A stretch of DNA of 64,000 nucleotides from Pictodentalium vernedei (GCA_031216915.1 CM062293.1:154512285-154576284); one strand, 5' to 3'; counted from the stretch's first letter, positions 1 to 11,051 are shown. The notes: generated by a model not told the origin, from the letters alone. Translations and numbers: made by a program.

Positions 1-1473
1 CCGCCTTTTTCAGATTTCATATGTGGCGTTGGTTTGATGTCTTTACTGTAGAAACTTGAGTGAATGACTTGGCATTACTGGAACTTTCTATTTAGTTCAG
101 TCCCTACTTGGCTTAATTGACCTGCAGTGTCGCTGTCGACACTTTCATCATACAATTCCATATGCAGTACACATGAGTAGTAAATACTCCCTCAGTTGTA
201 AACAAAACTGACTCTTCTTGACACAGAAGACTGCAATTACTGAAATGTGGCCAACTCCTAAAGACACATTGACTGTCTGAAAGCTCTCTGCCAATAGTAA
301 AGATGTTATTCACAACCCTAGGAAGTCACAGCGAGGTGATGATCTTGGTGTAATTTCAACAATGCAGTAAAGGTTAAGCGAATAGCATGTCGGACTTGGT
401 CCACTTTTGAGTACATTATCACTCCCCTCCCTATTGGTTCACAATCAGTTTGTGCCATTGTCATTTCCCAAACCCCACAGAATTCAAGAAATCAACCTAC
501 TTTCAATCATTTTATGTCAAATTCTTATACTTCCTTGGTTGCATCACAGCCTCATCAGGAAAATCTCTCATAGGAGGTGACTTCAATGTTCATTTTGAGA
601 AAGAAAATATCAGTGATTCTTCCTGAGCTTTGTCATCTATTCACTTCCATGAATTTACACCAACATGTTCATGGCGCTACTCACAAAAGTGGAATTTTAT
701 TTTCTAAGAACAAAAAAAAAATGTATTTGAGATATTTCATTTATTATAAACCAGCTAAAAAAAACTCAATAAAATAACACTCTCCTAACCTAAAATAAAG
801 GAGTTTGCATCTTGTACCATAAAACGTAATAATTTGTAAACATTTTTTTTTAATTTGCACGTCATTTATGTTTTAAAAAATTGTGAGGAAAAATTTTCTG
901 TTCCTCAATGATGGGGCGTGGTAAGGCTCAGTATTGAACTGCAAATTAGTCTCTCAATTTTATAATGTATAAATTACATGGAAATTATTACAGGCTAATT
1001 TTACTAAAAATGATATTAACTTTTGTGTCCTGTATCAGAATTTATAAAAAAAATCTCTTTTTTCAAATGTTTTTTCAACTTTGTCAGCAATATTTTTTTA
1101 AAATTCACCTTTAGTATCACAAGTTAGTCTTTTCACAAAGATAGCAGACTGTTTGCACTGTATTTAGTGAACACAAAGTATTAGTGTCGAGACCAGAGAT
1201 AAAGAGACAAGTGGTGCATGTTTTTTATTTTATTTTTTTTTACAACATGAACTGCTAACACAGCTTACTGTCAGACAAAGATATTTATGCTCACTGGTGA
1301 CTCCTAATCAACAACTAATTGTCGTCTGAGTGCTAGAATGTTCTTTGTCCCCTATGGGACGTAGGATATTCTAGCACTCAGGTGACGTAATGGGACAGAG
1401 GCGCAGCTATGTTCAGGTGAATAACTAACACAAACCCAGAATTTTGTGGAAAGGACTATACATATACATTTAT
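1..1473. other. CCT3 intron, unannotated stretch with one foldback
   Basis: This AT-rich stretch upstream of the first DIRS element shows no coding exon that I can recognise. It contains one foldback: about 20-nt arms at 1320-1339 and 1368-1387 (core arm CTGAGTGCTAGAAT and its reverse complement) around a smaller GTCCC/GGGAC hairpin. The earlier CCT3 exons were looked for here by their expected peptide (the conserved GPKSMMK stretch) and not found, so they probably lie before position 1. Confidence 0.5.
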
Positions 1474-1629
1474 ATTTTTATACTGTACCAATGACCCAGA
1501 CATAGCTGGTGCTAACTCTTAAAAATATAGGGCCAAACACAAATTTTGCCCCCCAATCCCCAAAATTTTATCTAAAACCAAAGAAAACATGTCCTGAATG
1601 GCCCTCCATACTTCACCTCTACTGCGCAT
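1474..1629. repeat. Left inverted terminal repeat of DIRS B1 (truncated)
   Basis: It matches the reverse complement of the right end (7975-8204) up to the middle of the CTGCGCATGCGCAG palindrome. There the sequence jumps to CAGGGCTGG, which lies about 194 bp further on in copy B2. The repeat is therefore an internally deleted version of the one at 27809-28020. Confidence 0.85.
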
Positions 1630-2599
1630 CAGGGCTGGAACTTAAAATTTTTTAATGAAATTATGTTAAGTTACCTATTTTCGAGGCAACAGCCTGTTGT
1701 GGTCATTCTTGTTATCAAGTTACACTGCTTGTTCAGTGGTTTTCCTCTCTCCCTTTCCTTTAAGTCCCCTCTTGCTATTCTCCCATGCTTTTGGCATATT
1801 TTCTGTAATATTATTACTAAAATTTCTTGGGAGTTCTAGCTGGATAACAGAATGAATTCTGTTCTTTTCCCCATGTTTACGTCTTCACCTATGGGTGGTT
1901 AGGCGTAGTGTTCTGCATCTACCATCTGATGTTCTGCAGTTTCTTCCCTGGAAGTCTCTGTTTTGCATCAGATAGTGTATTTTGGTAACTGATTTCGGGC
2001 CAGGGTGCCTGGAGTCTTGATCTGGTGTTTTTACACTTATTGTTTACATTTCCAACAGCCCTCTGTGTGAGGGGGGATTTCTTGAAAATAATATCTTGAT
2101 GTTATTTTAATCATAACTAGATACATTATTATTATTCGTAAGTGTTGCATAAATTGTTTAAAATATTTTTAGAATTTTTGTCCACACTTAGGCTTGGGAT
2201 CCATTGGGGCTCAATGTTACTTTTCAGAAACTTGGGCTGTTCTGAAAAAATATTTTTTCAAAATTTTTTGATTTCAATTATTTTTTCTATGTTAATGGAT
2301 CATGTTATTATGTATTTTGATTGTCAGGGGTTGGTGCGAGTACTTGGACTTTGTTTTCTTTTCACAATGAAAGGATATTGTTCAATTGTAATAAGAGGAA
2401 ATCTTCCTCTGACTTTCATAATCATTGTATAATGTAGTCAGTGTACTCGCACTAACGCCTGTTCTGTATGTGTTAATTTCGATGACAACATGGGAAGTGT
2501 GTGTCACGGTATGTTAGTGGGGAATTGGCCATTCCGGTCCTTTCCCCGCAGGGTCACTCTATTTTATCAATCTCTATTTCAGACGCGATCATGATCAGG

Positions 2600-5340
2600 G
2601 TGATGTATCCGTGATGTCTTCCAAAAGTGTGCCTCCGTCGTCACAAACAATGAAGAGCTAGCGGAAAAGTGCTCATGTAAATAGTCAATTGCCTAAGAGG
2701 ACCCTAGTAGGTTCGACGGCCTTTGACGTCCGCTAGCTCGCCCGGTGTAGCGTCCATTCATCGAATGGTTCGGCAGCCGGGTTCGTCCGTTGCGGTCTAG
2801 AAAGGAGTTTTGGGTGATGCGAGCACTATAAAACAACCAAGTGCACACCCAGTGACGGCAGATTAGAGGGGAGAACGGAGGAAGCCTTTTAGTCCGGTTC
2901 ATAGCTCGTCCGGGCCCATCCGGGCTGCGAGCGAGAGAGACCCCTCTCTCGTACATCAACATCTGGCCCCAGATGTTGTGGTACAAAATGTTTCGCATTC
3001 GGAGCATACGTCAGCCGCTCGGGATGCTCCGTTATATAGATAGTCCGGAGAGACTGTCAATAAGGCTTCCTCATTCTCATGGCAGCGCACACGACCGCAC
3101 CTTGGCTACATGACCTCCGATATCCAGTCAACTTCGCCAATCAGAGAATCCTCGGCGACTACGTCACGCCATCCGATAGCCAGGGACACGAGGCCTGGAG
3201 ACTCTGGACGTTCGCATAGAAAGTATGCGGGAGTCAACGTTCACGGAGCTTCCAGCGGCAAAGCATCGTAAGACCGCTTCTGCACAGGCCTCGGTGACGG
3301 ACGTGCTATCCCAAATAGCACAGCTTATCGCAGCATCCCAGCAACAACAGAATCTCTGTCGCATCATGTAATATCCGACGACGCTGGGTCGGGATGCTCC
3401 GCGGAAGCATCAGGTGCGGACGTCCGAAAATTTCATACGGTCCGACGGGATGACAAAAGGGATTCAGAGGATTTCGAGCTTTCCCTTTCGAAACAACATA
3501 AGCTGCTGTATATGTCATCCGACTTCATCTTCTAGAGGTTCTTCGTCGGACCAGAAGGCTGCGATTCCGGATAAGAAACTGATAGCGTCGGTGGACATAG
3601 AAATTTTTGGTTCGTTTCAGGGACATCGTCCCTCAGTTCCGACACAGTCCAATAATGTCTCAGATACTTTCGATTTATTGAACGACGCTATATATTTTTT
3701 TTTATATGCTTGCTATTTACAAGCATGTCTGGTTTCTTGTTCGCAAAATTACTGAGATGTCTTTCAAAAGTGTGCCTCTGTCGTCATAGTTAATGAAGAG
3801 CTGGGGCAATTAGTGCTCATGGATTACGTCAATCGCCTAAGAGGTCCCTAGTAGGATCAACGGAGTTGACATTCGCTAGCTCACTCGGTGTAGCGTCCAT
3901 TCATCGAATGGTTCGGCAGTCGGGTTCGTCCGTTGCGGTCTAGGAAGGAGATTTGGGTGATGCGAACACTATAATAGACTTTAGTACACACCCAGTGACG
4001 ATGGATTAGAGGAGAGATCGGAGGAAGCCTGTTAGTCCGGTTCCTAGCTCGTCCGGTCCGTCCGGGCGGCGAGCGAGAGAGGTCCCTCTCTCGTGCAACA
4101 ACATATGGGACCGGATGTTGTGGTACAGACATTTCACATTCGGAGCGTATGTCCGCCGCTCGGGACGCTCCGTTATATAGACAGCCCGAGTGACTGTCAA
4201 TAATGCTTCCTCATCCTCACATCAGCGCACACGACCGCACATTGGCTACGTGACCTCGAGTATCCGGCCAGCTTCGTCATTTAGTGATTCCATGGCAAAC
4301 AGGTCACGCCATCCGGTAGCCAAGGGACACAAGGCCTGCACACTCCGGTCGCTCGCATAATAGAAGTATGCACGGGGTAACGAACACGGAGCTTCCAGCG
4401 GCAATGCATCGTAAGACCGCTTCTCCACAGGCCTCAGTGATGGACGTGCTATCCAAAATAGCACAGCTTATCGTAGAATCCCAGCAAACAACAGATTCTC
4501 GTTCGGATCAGGAATCATCCGACGGCGCTGGGTCGGTGCGCTCCGCTGTTGCATCAGGTACGGACGACTGAACACTTCATAGGGTCCGACAGGATGGCGA
4601 AAGGGATTCGGACGATTTCGAGCTTTCCCTTTCGGAACAACAGAAGCTGCCATACATTTCTTCCGGCATTATCTTCCAGAGGTTGTTCCGTCAGACTACA
4701 TTGCTGCGATGCGGGATAAGAGACTAATAGCGTCATTCGACACGGAGTTTTGGATCGGTTCAGGGACATTGTCCCTGAGTTGCCGACACAGTCCAATAAT
4801 GTTAGAACATTTGAATTATTGAACGACGCTATATATAAGCTTGCTACCAACATGCTAGTCTAGTTTCTTGTCTGCAATGTTCTATTCTGCCTTTTGTGAA
4901 TTCTAGGAAAATTATTTTCTTATTGGCAGAACTGGGCATACCGAGAGTTCCTTTGTGTCTAAGACGGCGAGGCTGAAGACTGGGAATTATCTTTTTCGCC
5001 GTCTATGTCAATTCCAACCACGATGTTGGAAACGACAATGATGTATAATAGACTTAACTTAGACGCTTTATCATTACGTTTTCAAGAGAAAGAATTCCAG
5101 GGTATCATCCTCAATGAGATTTCTTTCAGGGGCAGTAGTTTTTCCACGTATAACTCCGCCCTTCAGTGGCAACCTGGAGTTGGTTAGATGTGACGCAGCC
5201 CTAGCTACATCCACGCGTGTGGATAGTAAGGTGACGAACTCTCTCAGAGTCGCTTCGGTCTCGGAGAAGCTTCTCTTCGACGGCAACCTTTCAGCAATCT
5301 GGAATTGCTCGATATACACCTTCTCTTGTCAATTAAGTGT
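2600..5340 (+). pseudogene. Decayed DIRS ORF1 (gag-like), tandemly duplicated
   Basis: Two diverged copies of an approximately 1.14-kb ORF1 segment lie in tandem. The landmark GATGTCTTYCAAAAGTGTGCC occurs at about 2613 and 3754, and the block around CATTCATCGAATGGTTCGGC at about 2755 and 3896. Short frames such as 3414-3755 and 4368-4571 are fragments. The peptide QASVxDVLSxIAQLI resembles QASMTDLLSQIEQLI of the better preserved element A, which supports the ORF1 assignment. After the second copy, 4990-5300 resembles the ORF1 3' part of A (motif RRDAALATSTRVDSKV). Many stops and frameshifts are present, so no product is expected. Confidence 0.7.
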
Positions 5341-7260
5341 AACAAGAGATTCAGACGTGGGCAAACATTCGGTGGTTGACTCAGAGAGTTCCACTGTAGT
5401 TGCCGGATCCGAGTTTTTTCGATTATGACGGACGCCAGTCAAACAGGTTGGGACACAATTTTGATCCCAACGGATTCGAAGTGCCAGGGTCTTTGGTTTC
5501 CGCAGTTTTTACGCAAGCACTTAACTTCCAAGGAAGAATATTATTTTAGCTTGCACTACGTCATTGGATGAATTTTATTCAGAAACGCATGTTCAAATCC
5601 TGTCCGATAATACAACAGTAGTTGCGTATATCCGGAACCAGGGAGGCACTCATTCGGTTCCGTTATAGATTTTAATGGAAAGAATCCTTCTGTTTGTTAT
5701 AGAACACCAAGTTCTGTTTCGGTTCGTCATATTCTCGGTCGTCGGATCGTATTAGCAGACTCCCTTTCACGTAAGGGTCGTTTTGTTGCCGTCGGAATGG
5801 ACTCTCAACAAACAGGTATTCAATCAGATTTGCTATCAATGGGAGCGCCCAGTGATAATTTATTTGCGACACAACTCTCCAATCAATTGTAGACGTATGT
5901 GTCACCGTGTCCGGATCCCCGAGCATATATAGTTAACGCTCTATCGATCTAGTAGGACGTGATGTTAGGATATGCGTATCCTCCAGCGCTGTTGATTCAG
6001 CAAGTATTGCTAGGATTATTCTTTCACAATACAATTCTGTTGGTAGCATCTCTGTCGCCACAGAGACGGTGGATAAATTTACTTAGATGTCGCCTGTGGG
6101 ACTTTCCGCGGAAACTTCCTCCATGAGAGGATCTTTTTTCGCTGGGGAAATCGTGTCAACTCTATCACAACCCGCAAGGTCTCAACCTTCACGTATTCCG
6201 TTGTGCGGTCCTTCTTGCATGGCAAGCTTTGTATAGGACGAGCAGTGGACGCGATTCCTAACTGTTGAAGGACCTCCTCTTCGCTATACTATGCGGCTAA
6301 AGTGGAGGGTCTTCCGTTGTTGGTGTAGGGATCTTTATGTTGATATTTTTGATCCCTCCATACCAGACATTGCAAACTTTCTAGTATACTTGTTTAACGA
6401 GATCATCTGCAACCAGTTACTTTTAAAGGTTATAGGTCTATGTTATCTGATACCTATGCACACCATGATAGTTTACAATTGAGCCTTATGTCTCTTTATC
6501 TAAGTTAGTTTGAAACTTTTCGATAAGAGACCTAGAATCGTTAGATTAATTCCTATTCGGAATTCAGCTTGGGTTCTTATTAACTAATGCAACAGTTTGA
6601 ACCCCTTGAGGCAGTAGTTTCAAATTCTGGCCTTTGAAGGCAGCAATTCTCTTAGTCTTCTCTTCTGCTGAAGAGTCAGTGAGCTTCATGCACTATCGGT
6701 GGACGATTCTCACTTTCGTAGTATCGGAACTCTATTCCCTTTACTACTAATGTTGTATTTTTGATTAAGAATCAGGCTCCTAATAATATCCGGATCCTAT
6801 TGTTTTTAAGGTCCTTCCGTCTTCGAGCGGGCATAGGCCTTTACTCTGTCCGGATAGACCTTTATCTATTTATTAACAGATCTCAGTTTATCAGTAGGAC
6901 GTAAGCTTCTTCTGGCTCTGATGCCTAATAGAAAGGTCATTACGGTCCATTCTATTACTTAATGCATTCAGTTAACTATCGGTACTGCTTAGGATAATCT
7001 ATCCTTAACTCAGCAGTCTGTGCTTATGATTTCGGCTCATGAAGTAAGAGCTCTTCTACATCTTGGGCTCACGTAAATAGTATTGCTATTATAGATTAAG
7101 TAGGCTGCATATTGGTCTCAGCCATCCACATTCACGAATTTTTATCTCAGAAATATTGAATCCATTTCTGGAGACCTGCATTATTTAGGTCCATTATCAG
7201 CTGCTCAGAATGTCGATCACTTAACAATTGCAACTATAGCTATGTAGGCTTTATGTTCCG
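5340..7260 (+). pseudogene. Decayed DIRS RNase H and tyrosine recombinase remnants
   Basis: Directly after the ORF1-like end the sequence resumes at a segment equivalent to element A position about 24900, just before the RNase H motif. The TDAS-type motif is recognisable as mutated sequence near 5430. Downstream pieces correspond to the A peptides ending LADSLSR (about 5750) and to the start of the recombinase (about 6285-6480, residues RLKWRVFRCWCRDLY and DPSIPDIANFLVYLF). The HEVRAL recombinase motif is near 7040. Stops in all frames show a dead copy. The whole reverse-transcriptase palm is missing. Confidence 0.7.
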
Positions 7261-7813
7261 GCAGTGACTCCGTCCTGCTGCCCTCCTCGCTCTGGGCTAT
7301 TTGACCCAGGGCAAGAAAAAGAAGGGGGGGGGGGAGGGTGTTCCCTTGGGTCACCTGTTTTATTATGAAAACAAGGGGATACCTCCTCCAGAATCAGTAA
7401 TTCTGAGCTGTTACTGGGATGGTTTCTTAAGTGAAAACTTATGTTTTAAAATTCATTCATGTCATAGTTTTAAAGTATAGCATTTGAATATGTCACATGT
7501 CAACGGGTGTTATTATACTATCCTCGGACACTTTTAAAAGAGTATAAAGAGTCTCAATTCCCTGGACTAACTTTATTTATTGGCTTACTTTAAAAATAAT
7601 TAGTATAAGAATTATACTGGATTTTAATAGAGAATACGGACGTTATGATGCTCAATTATAGAAGGTATTGTGTCTTTCTAATTTATCATAAATAAGAAAG
7701 ATACACGTGAAGCCTATTTCTCCTTTTCTCCTCTAGGAGATAACTCTATTTTATATAGTTGAGCTTATTGGATTTTCCTCTATGTCCTGGGCCCTCCAGC
7801 CTTTTTACTATTC

Positions 7814-7900
7814 AGCTATGTCTGGGTCATTGGTACAGTATAAAAATCTTAAAAAATTTATAGTAATTTATATATTTTTTATACTTACCAATGACCCAGA
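7814..7900. repeat. Internal complementary region of DIRS B1
   Basis: Positions 7814-7847 are the reverse complement of the element's left end (1474-1507). Positions 7848-7900 are the reverse complement of its right end (about 8150-8204, one mismatch seen). This composite matches the sequence of a joined circle and is diagnostic of DIRS elements. Confidence 0.85.
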
Positions 7901-7974
7901 CGGGGATGGCCCTCCCAGGAGTTGGGAACTCATACCTCCCCGCTGAGGACATAGCGCTTACCAGGCACTGTTGG

Positions 7975-8204
7975 TAAGAATGATTAATGGCGCCAATTTC
8001 GGGATGTCCTTGACACTGCGCATGCGCAGTAGAGGTGAAGTATGGAGGGCCATTCAGGACATGTTTTCTTTGGTTTTAGATGCAAATTTTGGGGATTGGG
8101 GGGCAAAATTTGTGTTTGGCCCTATATTTTTAAGAGTTAGCACCAGCTATGTCTGGGTCATTGGTAAGTACAAAAAATATATAAATTACTATAAATTTTT
8201 TAAG
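7975..8204. repeat. Right inverted terminal repeat of DIRS B1
   Basis: Reverse complement of the family B left repeat. It carries a perfect ACTGCGCATGCGCAGT palindrome at 8015-8030, an NRF-1-like motif, and a GGCGCC motif at 7989-7994. The last base of the element is placed at 8204 by comparison with the internal complementary region. Confidence 0.8.
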
Positions 8205-8982
8205 TTTTTTATGAAATTTTGGAACTAAAGTCAATTTATAACAATGGAATCTTAATTAACAATAAATGTATATACAGTCATATACACCCAAAGGTGGCGA
8301 AATATAACGCCTTGAACTAAATTCATAACTATGGAATCTTAACTAACATTAAAAGTGTATATAGCCATATACACCCAAAGGTGCCAAAATATAATGTCTT
8401 AAACACAACCAACAATTAAAAACAAAACGTGATATAAAAAATATATGAATAAAAATAATGAAAACTGTGACAAAAAGACCTGGGAGGGAGGGGTGGTTTT
8501 TTTTCAGGAAATTGTGCCACAATGGACTTATTTGCGACAGGTGCTGAATTCGGACGTCTGTCCAACACCCTGATGCACAAAGAAGTGACACTTTCAACAG
8601 GTTGCCGGGTTCTGTGATTAGTTGAATCAGGAACTGTTAAGTAACATGGCATCACGAATACTTCCAAAATTAACCGTTAACACTTTACAATTTGCGGTGC
8701 TTCTATTTTTATCATTCTCTTTGTCTCACATGCCTCCATGGATTAGATGGAAATTTAGGAGTGAGACTCAGCACTTCGGGATTAAAATAAACTTCTTGTT
8801 TTATACTGTCAATATGGAATGCTCTGTATATGCATCTACCTCTGTATGATTCGCCAGATTATGACACCCCACCTAAATACCAATTAACCTAAAAGCCACC
8901 AAGAGCATAAACCTCAATACTTTTGTATTTTGTGTATTTCAATTAACAAGGTGCCATGCATTGTGTTGAGATTCTGTTTGCT
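8205..8982. other. CCT3 intron with an approximately 90-bp direct repeat
   Basis: No exon is visible. A segment beginning GGAATCTTAA is present twice in direct orientation (about 8246 and 8333), sharing ATATACACCCAAAGGTG. The rest shows nothing I can name. Confidence 0.5.
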
Positions 8983-9502
8983 GATTAAATGATATTGATG
9001 AAATGGCCACTTAACTTACTCTGAAGGCCAGGACAAACCTTGATAAATTTTACCACCACTTTTTTCTCTGTCATACTTCAAAACACACACACCTAGAAGG
9101 ACAGAAAAACTGATTTTGGGGGACCAAGAGATAAAAAAGAAAAAACTGGTCAGCAGCTTTTTAAAAAGACGTAAAAATCAGCCAAAAATACAGTATTTTT
9201 TTTTTTAAATTAATTTTCCCTACAATTAATGGAAACAATGTTTTTGTCTTGTTGGGATCATCTTTTTTGGGATGAGGCCTTCCAGAAAGTCAAAGTCTTT
9301 TCAGTTTTTGTATGGCTTAAACTTTATGCCCTAATTCCAACTTTAACAAACTGTGGCACGAGAACGGGTTCCACAACAAGCAGTCATAAGGAAGTCTTCT
9401 AGGTACGCATTTAACTTCCCTTGCAGTGATTTGTTGCCGGGTCTTGGCTGGCGATATATGTGGTAGACAAAACTAGATTTGGAATCACCATTAAGCCTAA
9501 GG

Positions 9503-10071
9503 GGAGTGCCATGGCTCAGTGGTGAGACCATTGGAAATTGAACCAAAAGGTCCATGGTTTGATCTTGACCAGTGGTAACTGCATTGTGTCCTTGGGAAAG
9601 ACACTTCATTCTGATTGCCCTCAGGCATACAGCCAGGCCTGAAATTAAGTAGTCTGACATTTGCAGATTGATGTCCCCAGAGGGTGAATTTGAGATGCTG
9701 TCCCATACAGTGGGCCAATTTATCCTCTGGATACCTCTTTCTGTTTAGTTTTGAGACTCTGATTTAGACCGAGGTTCACAGAGGGTAAATTTAGGGATAG
9801 CAGGGTAGCATCACTAAATTCACCCTCTCTGGACCTCATTTTGCAGATGACAGTCTGCTTATTTTCTGGCTTGCATACAGCACATTAATGGTGCATTTGC
9901 CTTCAACCATTGCTAACCCTGCTTGTGTAGAGTCCGTATGTTGGGGAGCCTGACAGTTGTTTGCTATGGCTCAGTGGTTCTCTCCAGCTTCCTCCATTCA
10001 TAAAACTGTCTGGCACGATGTGTTCCTGGGTGTCAAAAATGTAATTAAACCCCAAGAAATATATAAATAGA
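9503..10071 (+). mobile_element. tRNA-derived SINE, interrupted
   Basis: An RNA polymerase III promoter is visible: an A-box-like TGGCTCAGTGGTGAGACC followed by a B-box-like GGTCCATGGTTTGATC. The body continues with the CTTGGGAAAGACACTTCATTCTG block and ends with CATAAAACTGTC and a tail rich in AAAT. The same tail is present in the SINE at 12677. A short duplication, CCTAAGG, occurs at 9496-9502 and 10077-10083. The element is split by the hAT MITE at 9634-9873. Confidence 0.75.
9634..9873. mobile_element. hAT-type MITE, 240 bp, inside a SINE
   Basis: Terminal inverted repeats of about 55 bp start CAGGCCTGAAATTAAG and end with the inverse of CAAGCCAGAAAATAAG. The 8-bp target duplication CATACAGC is perfect (9626-9633 and 9874-9881), which with the CA-GGCC-like terminus indicates hAT. 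There is no coding capacity. Removing the element restores a continuous SINE. Confidence 0.88.
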
Positions 10072-10180
10072 TCAATCCTAAGGCTTTCAGTTAATTGTGT
10101 GGAGGTAAAATTTATCAAGGCTTGTCCTGGGCTTCAGAGTGAGTTAAGTGATCATTTTATCAATATCATTTAATTATCTG

Positions 10181-10420
10181 CAGGCTTGAAAATAAGCAGT
10201 CTGACATTTGCAGAATGAGATCCCCAAGAGGGTGAATTTGATGATGCTATCCCATACAGTCGGTCAATTTATCCTCTGGGTACCTCTTTCTGTTTAGTTT
10301 TGAGATCCTGATTCAGATTGAGTTTCACAGAGGGTAAATTTAGTGAACAGAGTAGCATCACTAGATTTACCCTCTAAGGACCTCATTTTGCAGATGACAG
10401 TCTGCTTATTTTCTGGCATG
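10181..10420. mobile_element. hAT-type MITE, 240 bp, second copy
   Basis: Same family, same length and same orientation as the copy at 9634. It is flanked by ATTATCTG (10173-10180) and ATGATCTG (10421-10428), an 8-bp duplication with one mismatch. It sits immediately beside the outer end of the inverted-repeat element at 8983-10177. Confidence 0.85.
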
Positions 10421-10444
10421 ATGATCTGATTTAAGATTTTTATC

Positions 10445-10672
10445 TCCCACGGGAACCGGGGAAGTGAAGCGGTGCCTGTTCACTGAGGTAAACAGGCTCT
10501 GTTTTACTGGTAACATAGGACCCAGTCACCAGTGCTTGGGAGGTGCAAACCCTCTCTAAAATGGGCAACATGGCTTATTAACGCTCACCCCTGGTCTTGA
10601 GTTGATACTCATGTTGTGGTCATGATTAGCCATTGTGCAAAAATATGTGACCTTAAACACGAATAAATAAAT
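10445..10672 (+). mobile_element. SINE (family with CCGTGGGAACC-like head), 228 bp
   Basis: A perfect 12-bp target duplication AAGATTTTTATC flanks it (10433-10444 and 10673-10684). The head TCCCACGGGAACCGGGG, the middle block TAGGACCCAGTCACCA and an (AAAT)n-like tail match the copies at 37495, 48761 and (decayed) 47605. I see no convincing tRNA A/B boxes, so the promoter origin is open. Confidence 0.85.
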
Positions 10673-10988
10673 AAGATTTTTATCAAATTGCTGAAATTTT
10701 AATTTGTACAAATCTTCATAAAACTGGTCTTCAAGAATGCCAATAGGACTTGTACAAATAACATGTCTGCCAAGTCATACCATAACTGTATGTCCTCTCT
10801 GTTTTTTTTAATAAACATCATTTTCACAAATATTGATGTTAAATTAGGAGAGTTTCCGCTTATTTCAGATAATTTAGATACCCTCTACTTTCATTGATGC
10901 AATATTCATAGGAAATAAACAGATTTCCAAACAAAAAAACACCTTTGCCTTCAGTTTGTCATTCAGTCATTTTTTACATTTTTTTCAG

Positions 10989-11051
10989 ATGCTGATGGAT
11001 CCAATGGGTGGGATAGTTATGACAAATGATGGGAATGCTATTCTAAGAGAA
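10989..11051 (+). CDS. CCT3: CCT3 exon (T-complex protein 1 subunit gamma), 21 codons
   Basis: Coding exon of the gamma subunit of the cytosolic chaperonin TRiC/CCT, which folds actin, tubulin and other proteins in an ATP-driven hetero-oligomeric double ring. Translation in frame 0 gives MLMDPMGGIVMTNDGNAILR plus E. This is the conserved equatorial-domain stretch at roughly residues 49-69 of animal CCT3, and its NDGNAIL segment belongs to the nucleotide-binding site. The exon is bounded by an acceptor TTTTTTCAG (AG at 10987-10988) and a donor GTAAGT at 11052. It ends in phase 0 and joins the exon at 16952. The first residue here is not the start codon; upstream exons are outside the window. 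Confidence 0.95.

Larger units (their letters stand above)
1474..8204 (+). mobile_element. DIRS-type retrotransposon, family B, copy B1 (decayed, RT-less)
   Basis: This is a DIRS-type (tyrosine-recombinase) retrotransposon defined by its ends. Both termini carry inverted repeats ending in the block around TACCAATGACCCAGAC. An internal complementary region at 7814-7900 is the reverse complement of the extreme left end joined to the reverse complement of the extreme right end, the hallmark of DIRS elements that replicate through a circle. No target duplication is seen, as expected for recombinase-mediated integration. The coding interior is heavily decayed: two tandem gag-like segments, no reverse-transcriptase core, then RNase H and recombinase remnants. 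The left terminal repeat has a deletion at 1629/1630 relative to copy B2. Confidence 0.85.
8983..10177. mobile_element. Long-inverted-repeat (foldback/MITE-like) element, superfamily unknown
   Basis: An approximately 80-bp arm at 8983-9060 is the near-perfect reverse complement of 10093-10177 (shared blocks include TAAATGATATTGAT and CTTGATAAATTTTACC). The arms bracket a SINE that itself holds a hAT MITE, so the original element was roughly half its present length. No transposase is present and the target duplication is not clear, so the superfamily is left open. Confidence 0.65.

Noticed and set aside
9511..9570. tRNA gene
   Set aside because: A and B boxes are present but no cloverleaf can be drawn, and the sequence continues into a SINE body and tail.
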